From assembly GCA_019359215.1 (NCBI GenBank), contig JAHHHS010000010.1, forward strand, positions 62,001 to 126,000: 64,000 nt of DNA, given 5' to 3'. Below, in pieces: positions 1 through 9,644 of the stretch. Position 1 is the first letter of the stretch. Each line of letters begins with the position of its first letter. The notes beneath the pieces are model-generated. The model was not told the origin of the DNA. It searched no databases and was given only the letters and a program-made list of their open reading frames with translations. The position numbers were made by a program, and so were the translations under genes. This stretch comes from Nostoc indistinguendum CM1-VF10. GTDB lineage: Bacteria > Cyanobacteriota > Cyanobacteriia > Cyanobacteriales > Nostocaceae.

Positions 1-240
1 TCGCCCTGACTGGATCTGGCTTTCAGTGTATTAAAGATTGTGTTGCAAAAATTTTCAAAAACCTAGATGCAATGAAGTTACAAACTGTCGTATTACTACA
101 AATGGTGTTTAAAATTTTTTTGTAACACAACCTGACCGCCTGACCTAACTCAAAAATGAGTAGTAGAAATGACCGCTTTAACTAAATTCCTCAATGCAAA
201 AGTCGGACGAGACTAACGGCGAAAAGCTAAAACCATCCTG

Positions 241-645
241 CTAAAAGGTGATCGGTCCTGATACGAACGTGGGGAGATTTGACCCCAGAATTAAAAATTC
301 GAGCTCGAAGGGGACTCCATCACGCACATTTGCCGCAACAGTGATCAGCTTTCCGGCAGAGTTTGGAGGAATCGTCCTTGCGAAAGTACTTATATCACGT
401 AGGTTATCGGCACGCACGGCTTTAACTTTTATGGCGGAACCGATATTCTGATTCAATCGAATTGAAATGTCATTGAATTGACTAGTCGTGGTGTATGGTT
501 GGGAAAACCCTTGTCCTTCTGTAGGAATTATGGCTGAAAAGGTTGATCTGGCCCCTCCTGTTAGAGAAGCAGAATTGTCATCGGAAATTTCTTCCAACAC
601 AGAGTCTAATTCAGTTAAGAGTTGTTCCTGCTGATTGACTTTCAT
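241..645 (-). CDS. Hypothetical protein with double-glycine leader-like N-terminus
   Basis: I do not recognise a functional family. The first ~32 residues are acidic and leucine-rich and end in SLTGGA, which resembles the double-glycine leaders of peptides exported by C39-peptidase ABC transporters, common in Nostoc. The remaining ~100 residues look like a small beta-rich domain with no cysteines, so it is not an obvious lanthipeptide core. A strong AGGAG ribosome site lies about 7 bases before the ATG, supporting the start. No exporter or modification enzyme is adjacent. Gene reality is fairly sure; export is inference. Confidence 0.6.
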   Translation of the reverse strand: MKVNQQEQLLTELDSVLEEISDDNSASLTGGARSTFSAIIPTEGQGFSQPYTTTSQFNDISIRLNQNIGSAIKVKAVRADNLRDISTFARTIPPNSAGKLITVAANVRDGVPFELEFLILGSNLPTFVSGPITF

Positions 646-1005
646 CTTTTTCTCCTTTTCCTTTATTTCAGATTGATGTTGAATTAGTGGTGTCTTGTCT
701 AACTCAATTTCAAGTTTCTGAGATTAAATCTATAGAATCAAGGGTTTTAAACTTATTTTTTACGCATAACTCAATGACTTATGTTTTTTTATTAAAATGT
801 TTTATATCCAAAAAAAGCTACTTATGTCTTCCAAACTAAAGTGTTATGACGTGCTTTGACTATTCCGAATCATGGAATTTAAAACAGAGGCTAGATCTGT
901 GTCCTTTCTGCTTTTTCACTACGCCAAGGCTTAAGAAGCTGTACTTAATAATTATAAACTTTTGTAAATAATTGCAGAATTCATAGACTTTTGATTCCGC
1001 GGGAA
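646..1005. other. Intergenic region, AT-rich
   Basis: Contains the ribosome-binding site of the gene ending at 241 and presumably its promoter. It is AT-rich with T and A runs around 780-830. No gene, repeat or RNA was recognised. Confidence 0.5.
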
Positions 1006-1470
1006 TTACCATTCTGAAAAAGGATGTTTTACTAAATTGTTGTTGAAATATCTGGAGTCATCAGAAACTTCTTGTCCAATCCAGCTTGGTAGTTCAATCT
1101 GTTGATTTTCATAACTGAGTTCAACTTCTGCTAATATTAATCCTTTATTAACACCATCAAACTCATCTATCTCCCAAATCAAACCACCCGACTCTATTTT
1201 ATATCTGATTTTTTCTATAAAGGGACGTTCACATAATGCCTCAAGTATTTCTTGAGCATCTTTAACAGGAATAGGATACTCAAACTCTAATCTCGAATAT
1301 TTGACATTGGGGCCTTTAATGGTCAAATAACTTTTTTCTCCTGCTATACGTATACGTACAGCCGCTTTATCTTGTGTAGCAATGTATCCTTGACGATATA
1401 CACTACCTTCGGCTAATCCTCTCCAGCTATCTCCTTTCACTAAATATTTCCGCTCTATTTCTTTCGCCAT
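1006..1470 (-). CDS. CYTH domain protein (triphosphate tunnel metalloenzyme)
   Basis: The 154-residue protein starts with MAKEIERKYLV, the ExExK signature of the CYTH superfamily, and carries alternating charged beta-strand motifs (VRIRI, YLTIKG, EFEYPI, EIDEF, AEVEL) that line the tunnel in this fold. Length fits single-domain bacterial members. Known relatives hydrolyse inorganic triphosphate or act on other triphosphates with a divalent metal in the cytoplasm; the exact substrate cannot be read from sequence. It stands alone on the minus strand with gaps on both sides. Confidence 0.88.
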   Translation of the reverse strand: MAKEIERKYLVKGDSWRGLAEGSVYRQGYIATQDKAAVRIRIAGEKSYLTIKGPNVKYSRLEFEYPIPVKDAQEILEALCERPFIEKIRYKIESGGLIWEIDEFDGVNKGLILAEVELSYENQQIELPSWIGQEVSDDSRYFNNNLVKHPFSEW

Positions 1471-1899
1471 TTTACTTACCTATTCAAAAACCAACTCTAT
1501 GCGATCGCTCCGGAGTCGAGCAACCCCATACTCAATCACATTACCAGTTTTATCAATATTTACCGACTCTGATTAATTTCTAGTTTTATGGCAACAGCTA
1601 TGTCTGCGGATACTTGTACAGAGTATCAACCCTGTATTTTCAATGCCTGATTGTAACGCATCCGCTTACCAATTGCATAAAAGTAGGGATTTGAAATTGC
1701 GATCGCTGATATAGCAGTTCCCACATGGGTAAGGGACAGAAAAAATAATGAACCACAGATGAACACAGATACTCGTAAGGACACGGCAATGCCCTGTCCT
1801 CATTCAAATGAGCGCTATATTACCATTAGGCTTTAGTATTAAATGAGTTTTAGCTGAAGTTGACATACACAAGCATTGCTATGCCACTACAACGTGGCG
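1471..1899. other. Intergenic region with short dispersed repeats
   Basis: No gene is visible. Around 1746-1800 there is a stretch of the kind dispersed widely in Nostoc genomes (AACCACAGATGAACACAGAT), followed by a short inverted repeat (AGGACA near 1778, TGTCCT near 1795). One or two HIP1 sites are present. Confidence 0.4.
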
Positions 1900-2610
1900 T
1901 TAAGTGAAAATAGCTGTTTGTTCTTTCGCTAAAGCTAATGCTTGAAGAGCATTTTTAAACTTTGTTTCATCTGTAAATTTATGACCGAAACACTTTAAAT
2001 AAGCTTCTAGATATCGAATACGTAAGTATGGATCAGCCGGACTCTGAAGAAAGGGGAGGTCAGCTTCAACCATAAACCGGATAGCCAACAAGGGGATAGG
2101 GCTACGAAGTGGACGAAAGTCTGGGTTGTGCAGACCAGGAGTTTCATTACGTTTATGAAATTCTCCTATCATCAGCCCTGACTCAACAAATAAAGGTTTA
2201 AGTTTTTGTTGGACACTATCTACTAGCTTAGAAGCATCTTCTATATGGATATCAGGAAAGATAAGTAAAAAAGCTCTGTTTATTGCTAATTCTTGCTCTT
2301 CAACATCCATCTCAAGAAAGATATCTCGATAGCGTCCAACAACTTCTTCTAATTGCTCTGGATACAAATCTTTTGTACGAATAACTGCCAGACGAATACT
2401 GTTTGACCTGACAGAGTGAGGTACAAAAGGGCAAACTACGCCGGGCCTTCCTAAGTTAGGATGAGGTCTTCCTAAAAAGTTTTTTACCCACTCCATAATT
2501 TCAATCAAGTAAGGAAGGTCCTCATTTTGCTGGAGTTTTTCGATTTCAAGAATTGTATAAAGTTCCATGAGCTTGAGTGAAATAGAGTAATTGTCTAATT
2601 CTGAATCCAA
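1900..2610 (-). CDS. Conserved protein, possibly DUF6875-like
   Basis: A 236-residue soluble protein without signal peptide or membrane segments. A conserved-looking motif, GRPHPNLGRPGVVCPFVP, lies near residues 48-65, followed by a predicted alpha/beta domain (IRLAVIRT, AFLLIFPDI). This HPxLGRxGxVCPF motif recalls a domain family (DUF6875) sometimes found near natural-product genes; that assignment is from memory. No biosynthetic genes are adjacent. The function is unknown. Confidence 0.65.
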   Translation of the reverse strand: MDSELDNYSISLKLMELYTILEIEKLQQNEDLPYLIEIMEWVKNFLGRPHPNLGRPGVVCPFVPHSVRSNSIRLAVIRTKDLYPEQLEEVVGRYRDIFLEMDVEEQELAINRAFLLIFPDIHIEDASKLVDSVQQKLKPLFVESGLMIGEFHKRNETPGLHNPDFRPLRSPIPLLAIRFMVEADLPFLQSPADPYLRIRYLEAYLKCFGHKFTDETKFKNALQALALAKEQTAIFT

Positions 2611-3372
2611 AATTACTTTTACTATATGATCTGTCTAAAACTACTTACTTTATTATCTAGGGAAAGAAAACAAGTTTTGAATTTTATTATTTTGGGTTAA
2701 TCTGTAGCTTTAGCAGAGAAAATTGCTCTAACATCTTTGCGAATTTAAAGAATTTTACATCAATAAATACACAAAAACATTTTTGCGCCAAGCAAGTTGC
2801 TGTTAATTTGTTTTTAATTCTGGGAGTAATGCATATGTACTATACATAAATGCTTCTATTTTTTTACACTATTAAGCTTCTATTATTTTTAATAAAAATA
2901 TTATAAAGTTTATGTGTAAATAGTTATTTTTACTGTAAAAATTCAGTATAGAGTTAACATCAACTAAACATTTAATATCAAGTTATTATAATTTAATCTA
3001 TCTAAGGTATTACAGATTCAGCCCAATTTTCTAAGCTGCATCCAACTTAATATATAAAGCACAATGTATTTAAGAAGCAGCTAGTATCAGTTTAATAAGG
3101 GGTTAGACATCTGCAACAGACATTTAGTAACTTATGGGCTGGTTGCGCCAAAAATCCGAACTTTAAGAAAAAACGGGGCGGTGTCAGTACTAAGTTTAGT
3201 AGTCAATTATCTATGAGAGGTAGTAGCCCCTAACAGACATTTTTATGCTATGCATACGAACGAGAAGAGAACAATAGAAATCGAGTTTTTCCGACTTGTG
3301 TGTACATCGTAGATACCGCTACTCTTAAGCAAGGTAGTCACAAAATTGGATATTTTTTTAATTGGAAGTCGT
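2611..3372. other. Long AT-rich intergenic region
   Basis: No gene was recognised. The left half is strongly AT-rich with long T runs. Near 3258-3310 lies a segment (AGAGAACAATAGAAATCGAG) that partly matches one near 20482-20510, so it is probably a degraded dispersed repeat. Confidence 0.4.
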
Positions 3373-5040
3373 TTACTTCTCAACAAATTCTTTCACTATC
3401 CTCATAGCATCAGGAGGAATCTGCGTAATTAGGCGAAATGGAAATGCCGCAGTCGAAGCAAACTGGGCATAATCTGATGTCAGAAAAACAGCGTAATTTT
3501 TAGCTTCTGGAGTCATCTGGAAAGCAAAGGCTAAAGCTATAGCTTTAACGTACTTGCGAACATCTGCTGCTTGTTCACCCACAACTTCACCGCCGCTAAT
3601 TGGTGTATTTGGTTTTCCTATCTGATCCAAAGTGGTGCTAGGGTCTTTTACACTCAGATGAGTACCCCCAACTATACCAACTAGCCATTTGGAGGATGGG
3701 ATTTTGTCAAATCCCACAATCTGTTCAGTTAAAGCTGGGGTGGTTTTATCTGCGGAACCTGCTAACACTAGGGTAGGAATTTGCACCTTAGTTAACCCAG
3801 TTTCGCCAAAAATCTGAGAAGTTGTAGGATTGAGAGCGATCGCCTGTTTGATTCTAGTATCCCGCAGCTGATAGCTATTTTCTGGTAGTTCTTGAGCAAT
3901 ACACTGCATACCTTCTCCCAGACTTAAGATAGCCAAATTATTTTTGCAGCGTTTTTTGAGTCGTTCCAGTTGTAATTCGGCTCCAGCAAGCGTTAAAGCT
4001 GTACCACCACCAAAAGAATAGCCAACAACCATCGCGTTTGTGGTTGTAAGTTTCCCAGTAAGCGGGTTATTCCCTGTTTGGTTGAGCTTTTCTAATTCGT
4101 CGAGAACGAAACTAATATCTTGAGGACGATGCAAAAACTCTTGAGGCTTCACAACTCTGCTTTTACCTTGTAATGCTAAGTTAGTATTCGCCTCATTACT
4201 ACCAGGATGTTCTAAAGCTGCTACTACAAAGCCGTGGGATGCTAAATGTTCTGCCAGGTAACGCAAGTCAGTGCGGACTGACCCGAAGCCATGAGAAAAA
4301 ACAATAACGGGTTTATTGGTATTTGCAGCAGTTGACCAGTAAACATCAACTGGAATTTTCCGGTCGCGCTTTTGGTCTTTCAGGCTTAATTTGAGTATTT
4401 TTACTTCAGCGTTTCCTGGTTGGCTGGGATCAAAAGGGAAAGCAATCTGCGATGTTCCGGGCTGCGGTGTTATAGTGTCAAGTTGGGGAGCAATGGCTAG
4501 CATAAATTGCTGGGTACGCCAAAAAGCTGTATTAAAACTCCCTGCAACTATAAAAGCCTGTGGCAAATTAATTTCTAGGCGTTTACTTGGATAAGCAGCG
4601 ATAAAGCTCAGTATAGAAAGTCCCTGCGGTGCAGTAGAACCTAATACCAACCCTGCTCTGAGTGCTTGCACCCCAGCATTGTCTTCTCGGGCTAAGGCTG
4701 TAGCAAAGTCATTGAGAATAGTTGTGCCAATCTGGGTATTAACTAATCTATTAATGGTAACAACATTCATCGGTATATTCATGCCCAGCGCCCCCAAGAA
4801 GAAGCGGCGTTGTTGTTCAGATAATCCTTTAGCGTAAGGCTGCAAACTCCCAGGCAATTCCCCAGTTTTTGCAGCCTTTCGCAACTCAGCAAGGGTGATG
4901 GTTTCTGTAAATAAACCCAAACGCACAACAACGGTGTCAGCCGCAATAGCCGAAGTATTTGCCCCGAACTGTGTAAGCACAATCGCGCCAAAGAAACCCG
5001 CAACTGCCTTAAGACTTCCCCAATTTCTTTCCATAAACAT
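3373..5040 (-). CDS. Exported alpha/beta hydrolase with DUF1400 N-terminal domain
   Basis: The 555-residue protein has an N-terminal signal sequence (hydrophobic residues ~14-32). Residues ~35-165 match the cyanobacterial DUF1400 domain that precedes alpha/beta hydrolases. The hydrolase part has the oxyanion region VIVFSHGFGS (~250) and the nucleophile elbow GYSFGGG (~343), so the catalytic serine is present. TLVLAGSADKTTP and a late GGTHLSV segment fit the acid and histidine positions. A platelet-activating-factor acetylhydrolase-like lipase or esterase role is inferred; the substrate is unknown. Confidence 0.85.
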   Translation of the reverse strand: MFMERNWGSLKAVAGFFGAIVLTQFGANTSAIAADTVVVRLGLFTETITLAELRKAAKTGELPGSLQPYAKGLSEQQRRFFLGALGMNIPMNVVTINRLVNTQIGTTILNDFATALAREDNAGVQALRAGLVLGSTAPQGLSILSFIAAYPSKRLEINLPQAFIVAGSFNTAFWRTQQFMLAIAPQLDTITPQPGTSQIAFPFDPSQPGNAEVKILKLSLKDQKRDRKIPVDVYWSTAANTNKPVIVFSHGFGSVRTDLRYLAEHLASHGFVVAALEHPGSNEANTNLALQGKSRVVKPQEFLHRPQDISFVLDELEKLNQTGNNPLTGKLTTTNAMVVGYSFGGGTALTLAGAELQLERLKKRCKNNLAILSLGEGMQCIAQELPENSYQLRDTRIKQAIALNPTTSQIFGETGLTKVQIPTLVLAGSADKTTPALTEQIVGFDKIPSSKWLVGIVGGTHLSVKDPSTTLDQIGKPNTPISGGEVVGEQAADVRKYVKAIALAFAFQMTPEAKNYAVFLTSDYAQFASTAAFPFRLITQIPPDAMRIVKEFVEK

Positions 5041-5566
5041 TTATACCAATCCTTTATTACGGGAATATAACCAATATTTGTGTATTTGACTACCCTATTA
5101 ATTGCCTATAAATAAAAGTAGATTTTTTCCTGAACTTGATAGCGATGTCTACGACAGGCTACGTCTACGCGCTGATCTCCTCAAAGCATCTGTTGATCCG
5201 ATTAAAGTTCATCAAAAACATAACAAAAGCAACAAATTGTAGAATTCATCACAGTTAAAAATTTGAGCATAAATCAGTGTTAACAGCCACAAAAGCCTGA
5301 TTGTTTCTCGGCTAGGTTTAATACTGTAAAGGACCTACTAAAAGAGGGCAAGCGATGCCTGCGGCGGTAAACTACGCATCTACAATCTGAACTTTGTTTA
5401 GGCTGATGCCTTGACTGCATTTTTTTGACAGTAAGTTTAACCGACCGCTTAATGTTCTGTATTTGCCCTTCATAACGTGTTGCAGGGGAATAGTTATTAC
5501 TGCTGTAGCCGCATTATCATTACCCATTAAATTCTACCAGCAGCATCAACAATTTCTCTTGGCTCT
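5041..5566. other. Intergenic region with dispersed repeats
   Basis: No gene. Around 5142-5175 lies a GC-richer repeat beginning GCGATGTCTACGACAGGC, related to one at 17991-18026. A second such fragment (GCGATGCCTGCGGC) is near 5353. Both are typical of small dispersed repeats in Nostoc. Confidence 0.45.
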
Positions 5567-6022
5567 ATGCATCGCAAACTCCGCTATATCTTGATTTTGC
5601 TGCTCTCTCTGAGTGTTATTACACTGTGGTGGCCTGTGAATGATTCTGATTGCAATTTTAAAACTTTTTTAGCATCAAAAACTACAAAATTTCAAGTAAA
5701 TGCTACTAAAGTTATTGTTCAGCCGTGGCGTGGTCGTCACAATGTATATGGAATCTTTAGGATTCCTGATGAATACGAAAAAGCTCCATTTTTTGTATTA
5801 ACAGTAAAAGGTGCTGGCAGTTACTGTTCAAAACAATTTGGTCATAAACAAAACTTTAATGGGATCTTTGCTGAACCAGGAAATTATCTGGTAAAAAAGC
5901 CTATTAGAACTCGAACGGCTCTGCGGCTAATTCTCCAAGGTTTGTACTTTCAGATTAATGATAAAAAAAATTGGACGTTGACTTTTCCTGAACTAAAGGC
6001 TAGTACTGCTACGCGGAATTAG
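5567..6022 (+). CDS. Small membrane-anchored hypothetical protein
   Basis: A 151-residue protein with one N-terminal hydrophobic segment (~residues 7-24, rich in I/L/W) that would serve as signal peptide or anchor, followed by a basic soluble domain of ~125 residues with short beta-type stretches (VYGIFRIP, PFFVLTVKG). Two or three cysteines (~29 and ~88) could form a disulfide outside the cytoplasm. No family was recognised. It converges with the M28 peptidase gene 38 bases downstream. Confidence 0.6.
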   Translation: MHRKLRYILILLLSLSVITLWWPVNDSDCNFKTFLASKTTKFQVNATKVIVQPWRGRHNVYGIFRIPDEYEKAPFFVLTVKGAGSYCSKQFGHKQNFNGIFAEPGNYLVKKPIRTRTALRLILQGLYFQINDKKNWTLTFPELKASTATRN

Positions 6023-6059
6023 TCATTTATTGTTTAATTACGAATTACCAATTATTCGG

Positions 6060-7115
6060 TCAGCTTGGTGGTCGAGTTTCTAAAACCTCGTTTTTCTCTA
6101 ACAAGTCAATAGTAGCATTGACTACAATCTGTGCTGCTCCTGTGAAAAACGATCGCTCGATAGTCACTGGAACATCGCTAGGTTGATGATAGTGTGGAGT
6201 ACGTAAATTTGCGGTATCTGTCACTAGCACAGCGCCCACACCCTGATACCAAAATGGTGCATGGTCGCTGCGTAAGGTGTCTGGTGTTAGTAAACCTTTA
6301 AAAGGAATTGGTAATGTTAAAACTGATGGCAGATTTGATTTCTCTTTATCCAGAGAGGTTGAGGGGAGCATCTGTGGTTTTTGAAACGCACTCAGCAAAG
6401 GCAAATGTTCTGTATCACCGACTACTACCAAAAAGTCGCCCTTGTCGCTAATTGGCGTAACTGGCAACCCCGCAGGATATTTTTGACAACCAGTAGTGTA
6501 ACATGCATAACCTACCATATCCATGACGATCGCTCCGCCTAAATTTTGTAAGCGTGCTGTCTTGCTAACGAAAGCCTGACTACCCAAAAGTCCTGCTTCT
6601 TCTTGGTCAAAAAAAGCTAGCTGTAACGTTCGTGGTGTAGGGCGGGAACCAAGCAAGCGGGCTATTTCCAGCATTACGGCTACACCACTGGCATTATCAT
6701 CAGCACCAGGGGATAAAGCAACAGTGTCGTAATGCGCTCCCACGAGAATTGCTTTAGAGGCTTTGTTAGTTCCTACACGTTCAGCAAAAATATTCACACC
6801 TTCAGAGAACTTTTCCAATTTGGGCTTCCAGCCTAATTTTGTGAGTTCAGTTGTGATATAAGTGCGAGTAAGCGATCGCTCTTTCGTTGTGTAGCGCTGA
6901 AAATTCAACTTTTGGATATGGGTTAACAGTTTGTCAGTTGACACTTGCAGCGCACTTTCAACTTCCTTTGATTCTGGCTGTGGTTGGGGTGTTTCCACTG
7001 GAGTGCGCTCAACAATTGCTGGCGACGGACGCTGTTCAAAAAACTTGTTACCCCTACTACCTACCACGGCAACTGCCATCAGCACCAACAGCATCAGCCA
7101 AATCCATTTTCTCAT
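6060..7115 (-). CDS. M28 family zinc aminopeptidase, membrane-anchored
   Basis: The 351-residue protein has an N-terminal membrane segment (residues ~4-19) and then a proline-rich linker. The peptidase domain shows the M28 zinc ligands: GAHYDTV, GADDNASG and FFDQEEAGLLGS, which carries the catalytic glutamate pair, plus DHAPFWYQG and a late HYHQPSD histidine. It should cleave N-terminal residues from peptides in the periplasm; specificity is unknown. Confidence 0.9.
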   Translation of the reverse strand: MRKWIWLMLLVLMAVAVVGSRGNKFFEQRPSPAIVERTPVETPQPQPESKEVESALQVSTDKLLTHIQKLNFQRYTTKERSLTRTYITTELTKLGWKPKLEKFSEGVNIFAERVGTNKASKAILVGAHYDTVALSPGADDNASGVAVMLEIARLLGSRPTPRTLQLAFFDQEEAGLLGSQAFVSKTARLQNLGGAIVMDMVGYACYTTGCQKYPAGLPVTPISDKGDFLVVVGDTEHLPLLSAFQKPQMLPSTSLDKEKSNLPSVLTLPIPFKGLLTPDTLRSDHAPFWYQGVGAVLVTDTANLRTPHYHQPSDVPVTIERSFFTGAAQIVVNATIDLLEKNEVLETRPPS

Positions 7116-7249
7116 GTGATTTATCCTTGGCTTCCAGACTTAGGGTAGCGCAAATTCCCAGGCATAACTTTTCAGGATTGCTAGGAAGGGTTTAGTATTT
7201 TGGTTCCTTAAATTCTTAGATAAACCTGCAAAGTTAGTTTGCAATCAGC

Positions 7250-7648
7250 TTAATTGTCTATTTTAATAGAATTTTCTTTAATCCAATCTGCTATTGAGTT
7301 TTGAGTCTCTTGATCAGTTGAAAGTCTTTTTATCATTAATACAACTTCTTCTTCTGGCACTTCTAAAGAATACCCATTCAATATAAGAAAAGTAGCCATC
7401 GAAACGAAAGTGACCCTTTTGTTACCATCTATAAATGCATGATTTTTTACAAATGCAAAAGCATAAGCTGCCGCTAACTCAAAAATAGTTGGTGTAGGTT
7501 CGCCATAAGCAAATAAATTTTTAGGTCTATCTAAACTAGCTAAAAGCAGATTTTTATCTCTTATACCTGGAAGTCCACCGTGTTCTGCTAGTTATTCTTC
7601 GTGCATAGCTTTAATGACTGCCTCACTCAACCAAAAAATATCATTCAC
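7250..7648 (-). pseudogene. doc: Doc/Fic-type toxin gene with in-frame stop
   Basis: Read on the minus strand from a GTG that overlaps the antitoxin stop (GTGA, 7645-7648), the frame encodes a ~132-residue Doc-type protein. It has the family's AEHGGLPGIRD segment and the Fic motif HAFIDGNKR. Codon 19 (7592-7594) is TAA where relatives usually have CAA for glutamine, so a single C-to-T change truncates the product at 18 residues. Everything downstream remains in frame to the natural stop at 7250. In working Doc proteins the Fic motif phosphorylates EF-Tu. The toxin is probably inactive here unless the stop is a sequencing error. Confidence 0.85.
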
Positions 7649-7860
7649 TGAGCTAGCTCACGAAGTGCATTCCTATACTTACTGCTTACTTTTTGATAAG
7701 CTTCCATAGCCTTTTCAAATTCAGACTTGTCAGGTGTGGTTTGAGGATTCCGAGAATGTTTCACAACGAAAAATACCCCATTCTTACTACGTCTAAATTT
7801 TAGACTTTGGAAAGATGGTATCAATTTGTTTTTGATCTTACGAAGTCTCAAGGTTTGCAT
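7645..7860 (-). CDS. Antitoxin-like protein upstream of doc
   Basis: A basic 71-residue protein whose stop overlaps the doc start by four bases, the usual arrangement of translationally coupled antitoxin-toxin pairs. The C-terminal half (EFEKAMEAYQKVSSKYRNALRELAQ region) is a predicted amphipathic helix like those antitoxins use to cover the toxin. The N-terminal half is rich in K and R and could bind DNA. It does not clearly match Phd. The assignment rests mainly on position. Confidence 0.65.
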   Translation of the reverse strand: MQTLRLRKIKNKLIPSFQSLKFRRSKNGVFFVVKHSRNPQTTPDKSEFEKAMEAYQKVSSKYRNALRELAQ

Positions 7861-8374
7861 GATAAAGAAAGCCAGTGATTATGGCTTTAATCTATTTATT
7901 CTAAGTTCAATATACCTCATCTAATTAGGTCAGGTCACTTTAGTTAGATTGTTTAGTTGAAAATTATCTAGTTCAAAGAAGTTTTTCAATACTATTAAGA
8001 TACTAATCGAAACAATAGACAGAGCTTTTTAAGTAGATGCTACTTTATATATTAAAATTATACATTACTTAAATTTCATGGTTAAGCTTAGTCATGGTTA
8101 AGCTTAGTCTTATATTATACTTTAAAAACAGTAGTTTAGGATTTACGCGCATATAGGGAGTTTTATGAGTGTTTACATTTTTTCCTAAAAGTAAACATCA
8201 AGTTTGACGGTTTGTCTTTTGACAGCGATCGCAACTTCATTTATAGTGCCCCACTAGAGGAGTGCTAAGTACTGAGTACTAAGCAAAAAAGAAGAGAAAA
8301 CAATTTCTTCTTAATTCTTCAAAATCTTTATTCCTACACTCAGGATTCATGGCTCAGAACTCAGGAATTTTTTT
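7861..8374. other. Intergenic region with short tandem repeat
   Basis: Contains the divergent promoters of the antitoxin gene and the membrane gene starting at 8375. A 17-base sequence (CATGGTTAAGCTTAGT-like) is repeated directly at about 8077-8110. An inverted AGTACTGAGTACT element lies near 8267-8281. No gene was recognised. Confidence 0.45.
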
Positions 8375-9601
8375 ATGGTAGATTTGTTGCTAATCTCAAT
8401 CCTGGGGTTCCTAGGGAGTTTTGGGCATTGCTTTGGGATGTGTGGTCCCCTAACAGTGGCGTTTTCTCTGTCTCATCAGCCGAAAGTTCCACACACAGCT
8501 TCATTAGGACGCACATTAACCTTAGAAAAGTCCGACACTTGGCAACAGCAATTAAAATTTCATATCCTGCTAAATCTGGGGCGGATGTTGAGCTATGCTC
8601 TAGTCGGTGCTGGCATTGGGGCGCTAGGTTCGGTATTGCTGCAAGGTGGACAGCTAGCAGGTGTTGGTAGCGGCTTCCGGCGTTGGATGGCAATTTTAAC
8701 TGGCGTAATGCTGATTTGGTTTGGCTTAGGACAAGTAAAACCCGATTTACTGCCGCGCATTCCCGTATTACACCCCTTATTACAAGGTAGTTTACACGAT
8801 CGCCTCAGCAGAGGAATGGTTAAACTTTCCTTAAAAACCAGATGGTGGACACCAATGCTTTTGGGAATGACTTGGGGTTTAATGCCCTGTGGTTTCCTGT
8901 ATGCTGCCCAAATTAAAGCTGCTGAAACTGGCAATTTATGGATGGGTGGAGCAACTATGCTCGCTTTTGGACTGGGAACCCTGCCCACTATGCTAGGTGT
9001 AGGCGTTTCTACATCTTTGGTAAGTAAAGACAGGCGCAGTCAATTGTTTCGATTAGGCGGTTGGGTGACACTCACCATTGGCATTATCACCTTGTTGCGA
9101 ACTGGTGACACAATGGTAGATTACACCGGACACGCCGCGTTAATCTGCTTAATTTTGGCGCTAATTGCGCGTCCCATTAGTGGTTTATGGGCTGCACCAC
9201 TGCGTTACCGTCGAGCCTTGGGGGTGGGATCTTTTGTGCTTTCTGTGGTTCACACCGTCCACATGATAGAACACTCATTGCAATGGAATTTTGCCGCCTT
9301 TTCTTTCCTACCGCCAGAATTTCAGTGGGGTATGGCTGCGGGTGCTGTAGCATTGATATTAATGTCCCCCGCCGCTTTTACGAGTTGGGAATCGTTGCAA
9401 AAATCTTTGGGCAAGCGTTGGCGACAGATTCATCTATTGGGTGTGCCAGCCTTGCTCTTGAGTGCCATTCATGCTGTGTTGATTGGTTCCCATTACCTGG
9501 GTTCCTTGCAATCAACTTGGGGAAATAAATTAGCGGCAGTACTGATGGTAATTGTTACTATCGGTGTCTTGTTAGTGCGTTGGGCGAAGCCCTTGCCGTA
9601 G
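8375..9601 (+). CDS. TauE/UreH-like membrane protein fused to a ferric-reductase-like domain
   Basis: A polytopic 408-residue protein. Residues ~1-235 carry the UreH-type signatures FGHCFGMCGP near the start and GMTWGLMPCGF (~170), both with cysteines, typical of the sulfite exporter TauE/SafE-like (UreH_2) family linked to metal or redox transport. Residues ~245-400 form a second membrane module with spaced histidines (VVHTVHMIEHS, IHLLG, IHAVLIGSHY), resembling ferric-reductase-type heme domains. The final residues are encoded by a dispersed repeat that runs into the stop codon. The next gene, 43 bases on, is probably co-transcribed. Metal (possibly copper or iron) handling is inferred. Confidence 0.8.
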   Translation: MVDLLLISILGFLGSFGHCFGMCGPLTVAFSLSHQPKVPHTASLGRTLTLEKSDTWQQQLKFHILLNLGRMLSYALVGAGIGALGSVLLQGGQLAGVGSGFRRWMAILTGVMLIWFGLGQVKPDLLPRIPVLHPLLQGSLHDRLSRGMVKLSLKTRWWTPMLLGMTWGLMPCGFLYAAQIKAAETGNLWMGGATMLAFGLGTLPTMLGVGVSTSLVSKDRRSQLFRLGGWVTLTIGIITLLRTGDTMVDYTGHAALICLILALIARPISGLWAAPLRYRRALGVGSFVLSVVHTVHMIEHSLQWNFAAFSFLPPEFQWGMAAGAVALILMSPAAFTSWESLQKSLGKRWRQIHLLGVPALLLSAIHAVLIGSHYLGSLQSTWGNKLAAVLMVIVTIGVLLVRWAKPLP

Positions 9602-9615
9602 GCATCGCGCTTTTT
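9582..9615. repeat. Small dispersed repeat overlapping a gene end
   Basis: The segment GGGCGAAGCCCTTGCCGTAG followed by GCATCGCGC has the character of a small Nostoc dispersed repeat. It includes GGGC/GCCC self-complementarity and supplies the last codons and stop of the preceding gene. Confidence 0.5.
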
Positions 9616-9644
9616 TTGGTCAAAGTTAGCCTTAGAAAAGTTTT

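Noticed and set aside
1..240. A gene entering from the left edge
   Set aside because: No long frame is open at the left edge and the sequence is AT-rich with stops in all frames I checked.
241..645. Lanthipeptide or other RiPP cluster
   Set aside because: No modification enzyme or exporter nearby, and the core has no cysteines.
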